A stretch of 64,000 nucleotides of DNA from NCBI RefSeq assembly GCF_020400725.1, contig NZ_JAINVG010000014.1, positions 57,208 to 121,207 of the forward strand, in the 5' to 3' direction. A program made the translations under genes and the position numbers. Of the stretch, positions 1-9,785 are shown piece by piece; within the stretch, counting starts at the first letter, position 1; each line of letters begins with the position of its first letter. A model generated the notes under the pieces. It was given only the letters and a program-made list of their open reading frames with translations, had not been told where the DNA came from and ran no database searches. This DNA comes from Streptomyces sp. NK15101. Lineage in GTDB: Bacteria; Actinomycetota; Actinomycetes; Streptomycetales; Streptomycetaceae.

Positions 1-646
1 TGCGCGTCGCGCAGGCCTCGGCGAGCGCGAGGTCGTGGGTGACGAGGACGATCGTCTGGCCGTCGGCGTTGAGGGCACGCAGGAGGTCGCGGACCTCCGC
101 GCCCGACGCGGTGTCCAGGGCTCCCGTGGGCTCGTCGGCGAGGAGCAGCGGGGGGTGGTTCATCAGGGCGCGGGCGACGGCGACGCGCTGCCGCTCGCCC
201 CCGGAGAGACGGCCGGGGTGCACGCGCGCGTGCCGGGCGACGCCGAGCCGGTCGAGGAGTTCGGCGGCGCGCGCCGAGGCCCGGGCGCGGGGCGTCCCGG
301 CCAGCTGGGCGGGGAGCAGCACGTTGTCGAGGACGGTGAGGTCGTCGAGGAGGTTGAAGAACTGGAAGACCATGCCGATGCGGCTGCGCCGGTAGCGGGC
401 GGAGGCCGTCTCGCTCAGCCGGTCGACGCGCAGTCCGTCCACGGTCACCCGGCCGGTGCTGGGCCGGTCCAGGCCGGCGAGGAGGTTGAGCAGGGTCGAC
501 TTGCCGCTGCCGGAGGGGCCGAGGACGGCGAGCGACTCCCCTCGCGCCACCCGCAGGTCGAGACCGGCGAGCGCCGCAGGCCCGTCCTCGTACGTCCTGC
601 CGACCTCGCTCAGTTCGATGAGGGGCTCGGCTTCGGATGGGGTCAT
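1..646 (-). CDS. ABC transporter ATP-binding protein (LolD/MacB type), 3' end outside window
   Basis: Reading leftward from ATG at 646, about 215 codons are visible before the window edge. The nucleotide-binding fold is clear: Walker A GPSGSGKST at residues 43-51, a Q-loop in VFQFFNLL, the signature LSGGERQRV, Walker B LLLADEPTGALD and the H-loop VTHD close to the edge. The layout matches the 220-250 residue ATPases that pair with FtsX/MacB-type permeases in LolCDE or antimicrobial-peptide exporters, so the permease should lie just beyond position 1. It is divergent from a two-component system starting at 850, an arrangement in which the kinase and regulator often control the transporter. The substrate cannot be read from the ATPase alone. 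The family call is firm; the pairing with the kinase is inference. Confidence 0.9.
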   Translation of the reverse strand, partial: MTPSEAEPLIELSEVGRTYEDGPAALAGLDLRVARGESLAVLGPSGSGKSTLLNLLAGLDRPSTGRVTVDGLRVDRLSETASARYRRSRIGMVFQFFNLLDDLTVLDNVLLPAQLAGTPRARASARAAELLDRLGVARHARVHPGRLSGGERQRVAVARALMNHPPLLLADEPTGALDTASGAEVRDLLRALNADGQTIVLVTHDLALAEACATR

Positions 647-849
647 GGGCCCTCCAGGGCTCGCGGGGGACGGGGTCGCCCCGACGCTAGGAGGGGTCCG
701 GCCGGGGGCGCGTCGGCCGTGGTGGCGAAGATCCGTACCGTGTGCGGAGGAGGCACGGGCGGGTCGTCCCCGCGATGTACGCCGCGGGGACGGTGCCCTG
801 GTCCTCAGGGCCGATTCGGCCCGGCGTCCCCACTTGGCACACTGCCCCG

Positions 850-2175
850 GTGAGCAGGTACGAGGAATTCATGGGCCGGATACGCGGGTCGCGGACCATC
901 GGCGCGCCGCCCCCGCTGTCCCGCTGGGCGTGGACGGCCGACGGGCTGCTCGCGCTGTCGCTCGCGGTCGCCACGATCGTCGGGAACCTGAACCGTTCGT
1001 ACGTGGAGCTCCGGCCCGATCTGATCGGGAGCAAGACGCCCGTGCCCGGGCAGCTCCCGTCCCCGCCCGCCCTCCCGGACCTGCCGGGGGTTCCGGACGG
1101 GCCGCGCCCCGTGCCCGCCGTGGAGCACGTGCTGCCGCCGGTGGAGGCCTGGGAGATGGTGGCGGCGGTGCTGACCGCGCTGCCGCTGGTGCTGCGGCGC
1201 CGCTTCCCGCTGGCCGTCTACTGGGTGGTGACGGTCGCCGCGGTGGTCCTGCACCTGGGGGACGCGGCGGACGACGCCACGCGGATCACCTTCGCCTCGG
1301 GGCTCGTCGCGGCGTACAGCGCGGCGATGTACAGCCCGCACCGCAAGTCGGTGGCGGTCTCGCTCCTGGCCGGTGCGCTGCTCTACGCGGTCTTCCCGCT
1401 GGTCCCGGACGTCGACGGCGACCTGGTGCCCGTCCTCGTCCTGCTGCCGCTCGCCCTCGCCTCGCACGGCGTCCACCTCTGGCGGGAGCGGGAGCGGACG
1501 CTGCGCGCGGAGCAGGAGGCGGCGCTGCGCCGGGCGGTGGAGGCGGAGCGGTCCCGGATCGCCCGGGAGCTGCACGACGTGGTCACCCACAACGTGAGCA
1601 TGATGACGATCCAGGCCGGTGCCGCGCGCACGGTCCTGGCCACCTCGCCGGAGCAGGCCCGGGAGGCGATGCTCGCGGTGGAGGCGGCCGGGCGGACGGC
1701 GATGTCGGAACTGCGGCACGTGATGGGACTGCTCACGATGGCCGCGGACGGTCCCGGTCCGGCCGCCGACGCGGCGCTCGCCCCGCAGCCCGGCCTCGGC
1801 CGTCTGACGGAGCTGACGGACCGGGTGCGCTCCTCCGGGATGCCGGTGGAGGTGGCCGTGCGGGGCGTGCCGGTGGAGCTGCCGGCGGGGGTGGACCTGG
1901 CCGCGTACCGGGTGGTGCAGGAGGCGCTGACGAACGCGGTGAAGCACGCGGACGGCGCGCGGGTGTCGGTGACGGTGGAGTACGGGACGGACCGGCTGCG
2001 GGTGGAGGTGTCCGACACGGGCGGGCGCCGGCTGCGGACGGCGGAGCCGGGCGGGGGCCACGGGCTGCTCGGCCTGCGGGAACGGCTCGCGGTGTACGGC
2101 GGTACGCTCGACGCCGGCAGCCGCCCGCACGGCGGATACCGGGTCCGTGCGGTGATTCCGTGGGAGGTTCCGTGA
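850..2175 (+). CDS. Sensor histidine kinase, NarL/DesK type (HisKA_3 + HATPase_c)
   Basis: Membrane histidine kinase of 441 residues if the GTG at 850 is used; an in-frame ATG follows at 871. The N-terminal half holds four or five hydrophobic segments, then a short linker rich in Glu and Arg. The phosphoacceptor motif ARELHDVVTHN (His242) marks a HisKA_3 dimerisation domain, and the ATPase domain shows the N-box EALTNAVKHA followed by glycine-rich loops near SDTGG and GHGLLGLRERL. The stop codon overlaps the start of the response regulator, so the two are translationally coupled. There is no obvious extracellular sensor domain, only membrane loops, as in intramembrane-sensing kinases placed next to ABC exporters. 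The signal is unknown. Confidence 0.9.
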   Translation: MSRYEEFMGRIRGSRTIGAPPPLSRWAWTADGLLALSLAVATIVGNLNRSYVELRPDLIGSKTPVPGQLPSPPALPDLPGVPDGPRPVPAVEHVLPPVEAWEMVAAVLTALPLVLRRRFPLAVYWVVTVAAVVLHLGDAADDATRITFASGLVAAYSAAMYSPHRKSVAVSLLAGALLYAVFPLVPDVDGDLVPVLVLLPLALASHGVHLWRERERTLRAEQEAALRRAVEAERSRIARELHDVVTHNVSMMTIQAGAARTVLATSPEQAREAMLAVEAAGRTAMSELRHVMGLLTMAADGPGPAADAALAPQPGLGRLTELTDRVRSSGMPVEVAVRGVPVELPAGVDLAAYRVVQEALTNAVKHADGARVSVTVEYGTDRLRVEVSDTGGRRLRTAEPGGGHGLLGLRERLAVYGGTLDAGSRPHGGYRVRAVIPWEVP

Positions 2176-2888
2176 CCGTGGCCGACGCCCCGCGCGTGGT
2201 GATCGTCGACGACCAGGCGCTGGTGCGGACCGGTTTCCGGATGATCCTCGCCGCCGACGGCATCGACGTGGTCGCGGAGGCCGCCGACGGCGACGCGGCG
2301 GTGGCGGCGGTCCGCAGGACCCGGCCGGACGTGGTCCTGATGGACATCCGGATGCCGGGCACGGACGGCCTGGAGGCCACGCGCCGCATCCTCGCGGACG
2401 AGACGGCGCCGCCGAGGATCGTCGTCCTCACCACGTACGACCTCGACCAGTACGTGTACGCGGCGCTCGCGGCGGGCGCGAGCGGCTTCCTGCTCAAGGA
2501 CGTCACCCCCGAACACCTGACGGCGGCGGTGCGGCTCGTCCGCTCCGGGGACGCCCTGCTCGCCCCGGCGATCACGCGGCGCCTGGTGGAGCGCTTCGCC
2601 GCGCCCGGTACGGGTGCGGGGTCCCGGCCCGCCCCGCACCGCGAACTGGCCACGCTCACCCCGCGCGAGCTGGAGGTCCTGGAGGCCCTGGCGCGCGGCC
2701 ACACCAACGCCGAACTGGCGGCGCGCTTCCGGCTGAGCGAGGCGACGGTGAAGACGCACGTCGCCCGCATCCTCCAGAAGCTCCGGCTGCGCGACCGGGC
2801 CCAGGCGGTGATCGCCGCCTACGAGACGGGTCTCGTCACGCCGGGTTCGGACGGCAGCGGAACCGCCGGCCTGGGCGGGGCGGGCTGA
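2172..2888 (+). CDS. Response regulator, NarL/FixJ family (REC + LuxR HTH)
   Basis: Starts at GTG 2172, overlapping the kinase stop by four bases, and gives 238 residues. The receiver domain begins VVIVDDQALVRTGF and carries the phosphoacceptor Asp58 in VLMDIRMPG, with the conserved Thr and Lys near LTTYD and LLKDV. A LuxR-type helix-turn-helix occupies roughly residues 160-225 (LTPRELEVLEALARG, then LSEATVKTHVARILQKL). It is the cognate partner of the preceding kinase and probably acts on the divergent ABC genes. The last 70 bases (2819-2888) run antisense to the end of the STAS gene on the other strand. Confidence 0.93.
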   Translation: MTVADAPRVVIVDDQALVRTGFRMILAADGIDVVAEAADGDAAVAAVRRTRPDVVLMDIRMPGTDGLEATRRILADETAPPRIVVLTTYDLDQYVYAALAAGASGFLLKDVTPEHLTAAVRLVRSGDALLAPAITRRLVERFAAPGTGAGSRPAPHRELATLTPRELEVLEALARGHTNAELAARFRLSEATVKTHVARILQKLRLRDRAQAVIAAYETGLVTPGSDGSGTAGLGGAG

Positions 2889-3379
2889 GCGACCGGACGC
2901 GGCAGGCCGACGGGGTCCGGCAGGCCCGCCGGGCGCGACCCGCCTTCCGGACCCGGCGGTCCGAACGGATCCGGCCGACCGAGCAGGTCCGGCTCTCCGA
3001 ACGGATCCGGCCGGCCGACGGCCGCGTCCGGCTGGTCGAGGAGGTCCGGTGGCCCCGGCTCGGGGCGGAGGACATCGGTCAGCGCGGTCAGCCGGATGAG
3101 CCGCAGGATCCACGGCTGGTCGCAGACGAGCCGCCAGCGCGCACCGCGCCGGTGCATGCGCCCGGCGCAGTGCGCGAGGAGCCCCAGTCCCGTGGCGTCG
3201 CAGAAGGAGAGGCGCCGGATGTCGACGGTCAGGGCGTCGGACTCCCTGACGAGGGCGTCGAGCTCGGGCCGCAGGTGCCGCACCAGGACGAGGTCGAGCT
3301 CGCCCCGGAGGGCGGCGACCGTGAGACCGCCGGTCGAGCGGACGACGAGGTACGGGTCGTGACGGGGGATCAACTGCAT
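2819..3379 (-). CDS. STAS-domain protein (anti-sigma factor antagonist-like) with proline-rich tail
   Basis: The likely start is ATG 3379 (MQLIPRHDPYL), giving 186 residues; longer upstream starts lack family similarity. Residues 10-110 form a STAS domain, with the phosphorylation-loop motif FCDATGLGLL around Asp61-Thr63. Classical antagonists read D-S-[ST]-G, so Ala replaces the first hydroxyl residue but Thr63 could still be phosphorylated. The C-terminal 70 residues are low complexity, with GRPDPFG repeated twice and many Pro/Gly/Asp, and are probably disordered. That tail overlaps antisense with the response regulator 3' end. By analogy with SpoIIAA and BldG it may bind an RsbW-like kinase; one such ATPase lies far away at 54.4-54.8 kb, with no evidence linking the two. 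Confidence 0.8.
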   Translation of the reverse strand: MQLIPRHDPYLVVRSTGGLTVAALRGELDLVLVRHLRPELDALVRESDALTVDIRRLSFCDATGLGLLAHCAGRMHRRGARWRLVCDQPWILRLIRLTALTDVLRPEPGPPDLLDQPDAAVGRPDPFGEPDLLGRPDPFGPPGPEGGSRPAGLPDPVGLPRPVAQPAPPRPAVPLPSEPGVTRPVS

Positions 3380-3539
3380 CGGACGCTCCACAGGGTGGCT
3401 CCATGTGTCACGTCGAGCGTGGCCGTCCCGTCGCCGGGAGGGACGTTTCGCCTCGACCGCTGTCACCTGAATCGGTGAAGATCCGCCCCTCTTTCTCTCG
3501 TTCGGGCGTACGTGACCCGGACATGTGGACGAAGACGGC

Positions 3540-3577
3540 GGAGGGGCCGTCCGCGCGTTCACGCGGACGGCCCCTCC
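3540..3577 (-). terminator. Hairpin terminator downstream of pepP
   Basis: A perfect 16-bp inverted repeat (3540-3555 and 3562-3577, arms beginning GGAGGGGCC and ending GGCCCCTCC) with a 6-base loop lies 19 bases past the pepP stop. No U-tract follows, as is common for Streptomyces terminators. Confidence 0.75.
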
Positions 3578-3595
3578 TCCGAGCCGGCGGGAGGC

Positions 3596-5002
<1,407 letters not shown>

Positions 5003-5168
5003 CGCCACGTCCTGCACCTTCTTCCAAGTACGTTCTCGGCCGCCGCTCGTCGACGGCACCCGGACGGTACTCCGCGCCGGGCCCGCCGGGTGCCCGGATC
5101 GGTCAGTGGCACGGATCGGCCACACCCCGGGCGGTGCGGGCGGCGGGGGCGGACCGATAATGCGGTCC

Positions 5169-6152
5169 ATGGCGAACGCGAAGCTCGGTGAGGCGCTCCG
5201 GCTGCTCGGGATCGGCGACGAGGCCCGCCGGGTCTACATCCGGCTCCTGGACCTCGGTCCCGCACCGCTGAGCGCGATCGGCTCCGCGGCCGGTCTCGAC
5301 GGTGCGGAGCTGTCCGCGGCGTACGGGGAACTGGTCGACGCGGGCCTGGCGAGTCCCGCGGTGCAGGCTCCCGACCTGGTGGCTCCGGTGCCGCCCGCCG
5401 CGGGCCTGGAGATCCTGGGGCGGCACCGGGCGGCCGAGCTCGACGAGTCGCGGATCACCGTCGGCGGCGCCTTCGAGTCGTTCCGGCGGCAGCGGCTCGC
5501 CGCCTACCACGACGACCTCGTGGAGGTGGTGACGGGGGACGCGGTGGGCCCCCGCATGCGGCACGCCTGGGCCAGCGCGCGCGAGGAGATCCGGCAGCTG
5601 GACTCTCCCCCGTACTTCCCGCTGCCGAGCGCCACCGACGACGCCCTCGCGACCCTGGCGCGCGGGGTGACCCAGCGGGTCGTCTACTCGCAGGCGTCGC
5701 TGGAGTATCCGGGACAGCTGGAGGAGGCGATCGAGCCCTGCGTGGAGGCGGGTGAGCAGGCGCGGGTGCTGCCGTCGGTGCCGGTGAAGCTGGTGATCAT
5801 CGACGAGGCGTACGCCATGGTCTCGCTCTCCATCAAGGAGGCCGACGTGCACAACAGCATGCTGGTGGTGCAGCCGTGCGGCCTGCTGTCGGCGCTCGTG
5901 GCGCTGTTCGAGCAGACCTGGCAGAGCGCGCTGCCGCTGCACGGCCGTTCCGTGCGGCCGGCCGGGCTGCTGCCGGCCGACCGCCGGCTGCTGCGGCTGC
6001 TCGCGGGCGGCGCGAGCGACGAGGTCATCGCCCGGGAGATCGGGGTCAGCCGCCGCACGCTCTTCCGCCGCGTCCAGGTCCTCATGGCCCGGCTCGGCGC
6101 CACGAGCCGCTTCCAGATGGCGCTGCAGGCGCAGCGCCAGGGCTGGCTCTGA
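5169..6152 (+). CDS. LuxR-type transcriptional regulator with TrmB-like N-terminus
   Basis: Starts at ATG 5169 (MANAKLGEAL) or ATG 5160; 327 residues from the former. The first 75 residues look like a TrmB-type winged helix (RRVYIRLLDLG, then a second helix pair). The middle resembles the sensor part of Streptomyces helix-turn-helix proteins annotated as LuxR family. The C-terminal 60 residues carry a LuxR-like helix-turn-helix (DRRLLRLLAGGASDEVIAREI, then SRRTLFRRVQVLMARLG). There is no receiver or ATPase domain. Nine bases separate its stop from that of the convergent prolyl oligopeptidase. Ligand and targets are unknown; family placement is fairly sure. Confidence 0.82.
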   Translation: MANAKLGEALRLLGIGDEARRVYIRLLDLGPAPLSAIGSAAGLDGAELSAAYGELVDAGLASPAVQAPDLVAPVPPAAGLEILGRHRAAELDESRITVGGAFESFRRQRLAAYHDDLVEVVTGDAVGPRMRHAWASAREEIRQLDSPPYFPLPSATDDALATLARGVTQRVVYSQASLEYPGQLEEAIEPCVEAGEQARVLPSVPVKLVIIDEAYAMVSLSIKEADVHNSMLVVQPCGLLSALVALFEQTWQSALPLHGRSVRPAGLLPADRRLLRLLAGGASDEVIAREIGVSRRTLFRRVQVLMARLGATSRFQMALQAQRQGWL

Positions 6153-6161
6153 CGCGTCCGG

Positions 6162-8174
6162 TCAGGTCAGGTGCCGCCGGAGGAAGGTGTGCACGAGGGC
6201 GCTGTTGTGGGCGGCCTGTTCGTTGTCCCCGGCGCCCGCGTGGCCGCCGCCGGTGTTCTCGTGGAACAGCACGGGATGGCCGAGTTCCCGTAGCCTCGCC
6301 GCCGTCTTGCGCGCATGGCCGGGGTGGACGCGGTCGTCGCGGGTGGAGGTCATCAGGAGCACCGGCGGGTAGGCCCGGTCGGCCGCGAGCCGGTGGTACG
6401 GGGAGAGTTCGCGCAGGTGGGCGAGGTCGGCCGGATCGTCCGGGTCGCCGTACTCGGCGATCCAGGACGCGCCCGCGAGGAGCTTGTGGAAGCGGGTCAT
6501 GTCGAGCAGCGGGACCTGCGCGACGATCGCCCCGAAGAGCTCCGGGTACCGGGTGAGCATCGCGCCCATGAGCAGGCCGCCGTTGCTGCCGCCCGACGCG
6601 CCGAGCCGGTCCGGGGTGGTGACGCCCCGCGCGACGAGGTCCTCGGCGACGGCCGCGAAGTCCTCGAAGGCGCGCGGCCGCCGCGCGCCGAGCGCTGCCT
6701 GGTGCCAGTCCGGGCCGTACTCGCCGCCGCCCCGGATGTTCGCGATGACGTACGTGCCGCCGCCCTCCAGCCACGCCCGGCCGGTGACGGCTCCGTAGTA
6801 GGGGGTGAGGGAGACCTCGAAGCCGCCGTAGCCGTAGAGCAGGGTGGGGCCGGGGCCGGTGACGGCGTGGTCGGGGCCGATGACGAAGTAGGGCACGCGG
6901 GTGCCGTCGGGAGAGGTCGCGAAGTGCTGCTCCACCGTGAGGCCGGCGGTGTCGAAGCGGTCCGGGGCCTGCTTGAGGACCTCCGTGTCGCCGCCGATGC
7001 GGCCGCGGTGGAGGCTGGAGGGCTGGAGGAAGCCGGACACGTCGAGGAAGTACTCGTCGGAGACGTCCGGGTCCGTGTCCACGACGCCGACGGCGGACAG
7101 CGGCGGGACGCCGACGAGCGGGGTGCGCGTCCAGCCGGCGCCGTCGCGGCCCGGGGTGAGGACCTCGACGTGGGCGCTGACGTCCCGCATCGTCTCCAGG
7201 ATCAGGTGGTGCCGGGTCCAGGAGTGCCCGGCGAGGGCCGTCCGCGCGTCCGGGGTGAACAGCACCTCGAAAGTGCGGTCGCCCGCGAGGAAGGCGTCGA
7301 AGCCGAAGGCGAGGAGGGAGCCGGTGGGCTGTCCCAGCCAGTCGGACTTCAGGGTGACGAGCAGATGCTCTCGGTGGGCCTCGACGAGCGCGTCGTCGGG
7401 GACGTCGACGCGGACGGGCGTGCCGTCGGGCCGCAGGAGGTACGTCTCGCTGCGGAAGAAGTCCGGCGAGCGGCCGACGAAGTCCCGCTCGAAGCCGGGG
7501 GTGGGGTCGTGGTACCCCCAGGCCGACACGTCGGTGTCCTCGGCCTCGTAGACGAGCTCGGACTCCTCGATCGGCGTGCCGCGCCGCCAGCGCCGGACGG
7601 TGCGCGGGTAGCCGGAGTCGGTGAGCGAGCCCGGTCCGGTGTCCGTGCCGAGGAAGACGGTGTCGGCGTCGATCCACCCGATCCGCGTCTTCGCCTCCGG
7701 CACCGTGAAGCCGTCCGCGACGAACTCCCGTGTCCCGAGGTCGAATTCGCGGACGACGACGGCGTCGCCGCCGTCCCGGGAGAGCCGCACCAGAGCCCGG
7801 TCGTACGCGGGACGGCGCACCCGCGCCCCGTCCCACACCCACTTCTCGCCCTCCGCGGCGGCGAGCGCGTCGACGTCGAGGAGGACCTCCCACTCGGGTT
7901 CGTCCTTGCGGTACCGCTCCAGGGTCGTGCGCCGCCACACCCCGCGCACGTGCTCGGCGTCGCGCCAGAAGTTGTAGAGGTACGCGCCGCGCCGCACGGT
8001 GTACGGGATGCGGTCCGAGGCGTCGAGCACCTCCCTCAGGCGCGCCTTCAGCGGGGCGAACCCGGCGTCGGCGGCCAGCGCGTCCGCCGTCTCGGCGTTC
8101 CGCTCGGCCACCCACGCGAGGGCGGCCTCGCCGGAGATGTCTTCCAGCCACAGGTACGGGTCGTCGTCGCTCAC
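6162..8174 (-). CDS. Prolyl oligopeptidase family serine peptidase (S9A)
   Basis: The start is GTG 8174 (reads VSDDDPYLWLEDI, the usual S9A opening), giving 670 residues, normal for cytosolic prolyl oligopeptidases. The N-terminal part (about 1-70) plus the C-terminal 250 residues form the alpha/beta hydrolase domain, with a seven-bladed propeller between them. The catalytic triad is complete: Ser530 in GASGGSNGG, Asp614 in TSTRDDRVHP and His645 in NTGGGHAG. No signal peptide is seen, so a cytoplasmic peptidase cutting short peptides after proline is expected. Upstream in-frame residues are Pro/Arg/Thr-rich and unlikely to be translated. Confidence 0.92.
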   Translation of the reverse strand: MSDDDPYLWLEDISGEAALAWVAERNAETADALAADAGFAPLKARLREVLDASDRIPYTVRRGAYLYNFWRDAEHVRGVWRRTTLERYRKDEPEWEVLLDVDALAAAEGEKWVWDGARVRRPAYDRALVRLSRDGGDAVVVREFDLGTREFVADGFTVPEAKTRIGWIDADTVFLGTDTGPGSLTDSGYPRTVRRWRRGTPIEESELVYEAEDTDVSAWGYHDPTPGFERDFVGRSPDFFRSETYLLRPDGTPVRVDVPDDALVEAHREHLLVTLKSDWLGQPTGSLLAFGFDAFLAGDRTFEVLFTPDARTALAGHSWTRHHLILETMRDVSAHVEVLTPGRDGAGWTRTPLVGVPPLSAVGVVDTDPDVSDEYFLDVSGFLQPSSLHRGRIGGDTEVLKQAPDRFDTAGLTVEQHFATSPDGTRVPYFVIGPDHAVTGPGPTLLYGYGGFEVSLTPYYGAVTGRAWLEGGGTYVIANIRGGGEYGPDWHQAALGARRPRAFEDFAAVAEDLVARGVTTPDRLGASGGSNGGLLMGAMLTRYPELFGAIVAQVPLLDMTRFHKLLAGASWIAEYGDPDDPADLAHLRELSPYHRLAADRAYPPVLLMTSTRDDRVHPGHARKTAARLRELGHPVLFHENTGGGHAGAGDNEQAAHNSALVHTFLRRHLT

Positions 8175-8276
8175 CCCCGTATTGTGCAGGCCCGGCCGCG
8201 CCGGGGTGCGGGCGCCGCCGGCCGGGTGCGTTCGGGAGGGTGCGCTCCGGGCCGGGACCTGGTGCCGCACGGCGGC

Positions 8277-8530
8277 TCAGGAGGCGGGGTTCGGTGCGCC
8301 CCGCGGGGAGAGCCGGAGCATCGCGGCCGCGAGGACACCGGCCGACAGGCCGCAGGTCGGGGCGGCCGGGATGCCGTCGCCGAGGCCGGCGGGTCGTACG
8401 CCCAGGGGATCGGCCGGCGCTGGAGTCCGGCGGGTGCAGCACGTCGGCACCGGCCCCCCGCCCACCACAGGAGCGCGGTGGGCAGCAGCCCGCCGACCGG
8501 TGCGGGTGTCGCCGCGCGCCGGTATGACAT
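8277..8530 (-). pseudogene. Possible frameshifted remnant of a small membrane protein
   Basis: Region 8175-8728 has no clear intact gene. On the minus strand a good-looking start at 8530 (GGGGG upstream, then MSYRRAATPAPVGGLLPTAL) reads a hydrophobic segment through LLWWA and then turns into Arg/Pro-rich nonsense. In a different frame the same strand recovers a plausible ending, GLSAGVLAAAMLRL followed by a stop at 8277. A two-helix small membrane protein broken by one or two frameshifts would explain this, but so would chance in very GC-rich DNA. The rest of the interval (8531-8728) shows no gene and presumably holds the ssu promoter. Low certainty. Confidence 0.3.
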
Positions 8531-8728
8531 GCCCTGCCCCCGTCGTGCGTCTGCTGTCCGGATCTCCCCGGCCAGTTGGAGACCAGGACGTGGTCATCAC
8601 GTGCGGGGCACGGTGGCACGTCGGTTCGGCGGGCGAGGAGCGCCCGGCCGGCGCCCCGGACCGGGAATCGCGCGTCCAGGGTCCGAGACACCGTTGACCC
8701 GGGGCGTGTCGGCCGCTACGTTCGCGCC

Positions 8729-8812
8729 ATGTCGCGTACAGCCCTGCTCACCACGCGCGGTCACATCGACCTGCTGCGGGTGGCCTCCGCCGCTTGTTGC
8801 CGCGGCTGCTGA
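8729..8812 (+). CDS. Cys-rich leader peptide of the sulfonate (ssu) operon
   Basis: A 27-codon ORF starting ATG 8729 encodes a peptide beginning MSRTALLTTRGHIDLLRV and ending SAACCRGC before the stop. Short leader ORFs starting MSR and ending in consecutive cysteine codons are known upstream of sulfur-metabolism genes in actinobacteria, where ribosome progress through the Cys codons reports cysteine supply. Here it lies 112 bases before ssuC, followed by a hairpin at 8850-8882, so it probably sets transcription or translation of the sulfonate operon according to cysteine-tRNA charging. The peptide itself is unlikely to have another role. The ORF and its cysteines are seen directly; the mechanism is inferred from related systems. 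Confidence 0.78.
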   Translation: MSRTALLTTRGHIDLLRVASAACCRGC

Positions 8813-8849
8813 CGCCCTTTCACCCCTTCACACCCCTGGCGCCCTGATC

Positions 8850-8882
8850 GCCGTGCGCGCGTGTCCGCTCCGCGCCCACGGC
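8850..8882 (+). promoter_or_regulatory. Hairpin between the Cys leader ORF and ssuC (candidate attenuator)
   Basis: GCCGTG at 8850-8855 pairs with CACGGC at 8877-8882, and GCGCG at 8857-8861 pairs with CGCGC at 8871-8875, separated by one C/C mismatch, around a 9-base loop. It begins 37 bases after the leader stop and ends 42 bases before the ssuC ATG. No U-run follows, so it could be a Rho-type or translational control element rather than a classic attenuator. Confidence 0.5.
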
Positions 8883-8924
8883 CGCTGAGGCGTACCTCCA
8901 CCTCCCTCTCCCCCGGAGTCCGTC

Positions 8925-9785
8925 ATGACGGTCGACCATGCCCCTCCCACCTCTCCGCCCGACATATCGCCTTTGCCGGACGTCGAGGCCCTGACTCCCG
9001 CCCGCAGACCGGGCCGCGGCCCGTCCGTTCCGCGCTGGCTTCGCCGCGCCGTGGGCCCGGTGCTGCTGCTCCTCCTCTGGCAGTCGTGCAGTGCGGCGGG
9101 GGTGCTGCCGGCGGACGTACTGGCCTCGCCGGGGACCATCGCCCGGGCCGCCGGTGAGCTGGTCGGCGACGGGACGCTGCCGACCGCGATGGGCGTCTCG
9201 CTGCGCCGGGTCGCCGTGGGGCTGCTGCTCGGCGGGGTGGCGGGGATCGCGCTCGCCCTGGTGTCCGGGCTCTCGCGGCTCGGAGAGGACCTGGTCGACG
9301 CCCCCGTGCAGATGCTGCGGACGGTGCCGTGGGTCGGGCTCATCCCGCTGTTCATCATCTGGCTGGGGATCGGGGAGGCGCCCAAGGTGGCGCTGATCGC
9401 CCTCGGCGTCGCCTTCCACCTCTATCTGAACGTGTACGCCGGGATCCGGGGCGTCGACGCGGGGCTCGTCGAGGCGGGCGAGTCCCTGGGGCTCGGACGG
9501 TGGGGACTGGTCCGGCACGTCGTCCTGCCGGGCGCGCTGCCCGGCGCGATGACCGGGCTGCGCTACTCCCTGGCGACGGCCTGGCTCGCGCTGGTCTTCG
9601 GCGAGTCCATCAACGCCGACGCCGGGATCGGCTTCCTCATGAACCAGGCGCGGGAGTTCTTCCGCACGGACGTGATCGTCGTCTGCCTGGTCGTCTACGC
9701 CTTCCTCGGCCTGCTCGCCGACGCCCTCGTCCGTACTCTCGAAAGGCTGCTGCTGCAATGGCGACCGACCTTCACGGGGCAGTGA
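8925..9785 (+). CDS. ssuC: Aliphatic sulfonate ABC transporter permease
   Basis: 286 residues from ATG 8925 (GGAG five to six bases upstream). After a Pro-rich cytoplasmic head of about 45 residues come six hydrophobic segments typical of a BPD-type permease. The EAA loop EAGESLGLGRWGLVRHVVLPGALP (written in parts: EAGESLGLG, then VLPGALPG) that docks the ATPase is well conserved. It forms the membrane channel for alkanesulfonate import with SsuB and SsuA. Its 3' end overlaps ssuB by 28 bases. Taurine permeases are close relatives, but the linked SsuD monooxygenase favours alkanesulfonates. Confidence 0.9.
   Translation: MTVDHAPPTSPPDISPLPDVEALTPARRPGRGPSVPRWLRRAVGPVLLLLLWQSCSAAGVLPADVLASPGTIARAAGELVGDGTLPTAMGVSLRRVAVGLLLGGVAGIALALVSGLSRLGEDLVDAPVQMLRTVPWVGLIPLFIIWLGIGEAPKVALIALGVAFHLYLNVYAGIRGVDAGLVEAGESLGLGRWGLVRHVVLPGALPGAMTGLRYSLATAWLALVFGESINADAGIGFLMNQAREFFRTDVIVVCLVVYAFLGLLADALVRTLERLLLQWRPTFTGQ

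Noticed and set aside
1383..3404. A 673-codon open frame antisense to the two-component genes
   Set aside because: Arg/Pro/Ala-rich translation with no domain; a shadow of GC-rich genes on the other strand.
6082..8691. An 869-codon minus-strand frame over the prolyl oligopeptidase
   Set aside because: Composition is low complexity and the real frame has a complete catalytic triad.
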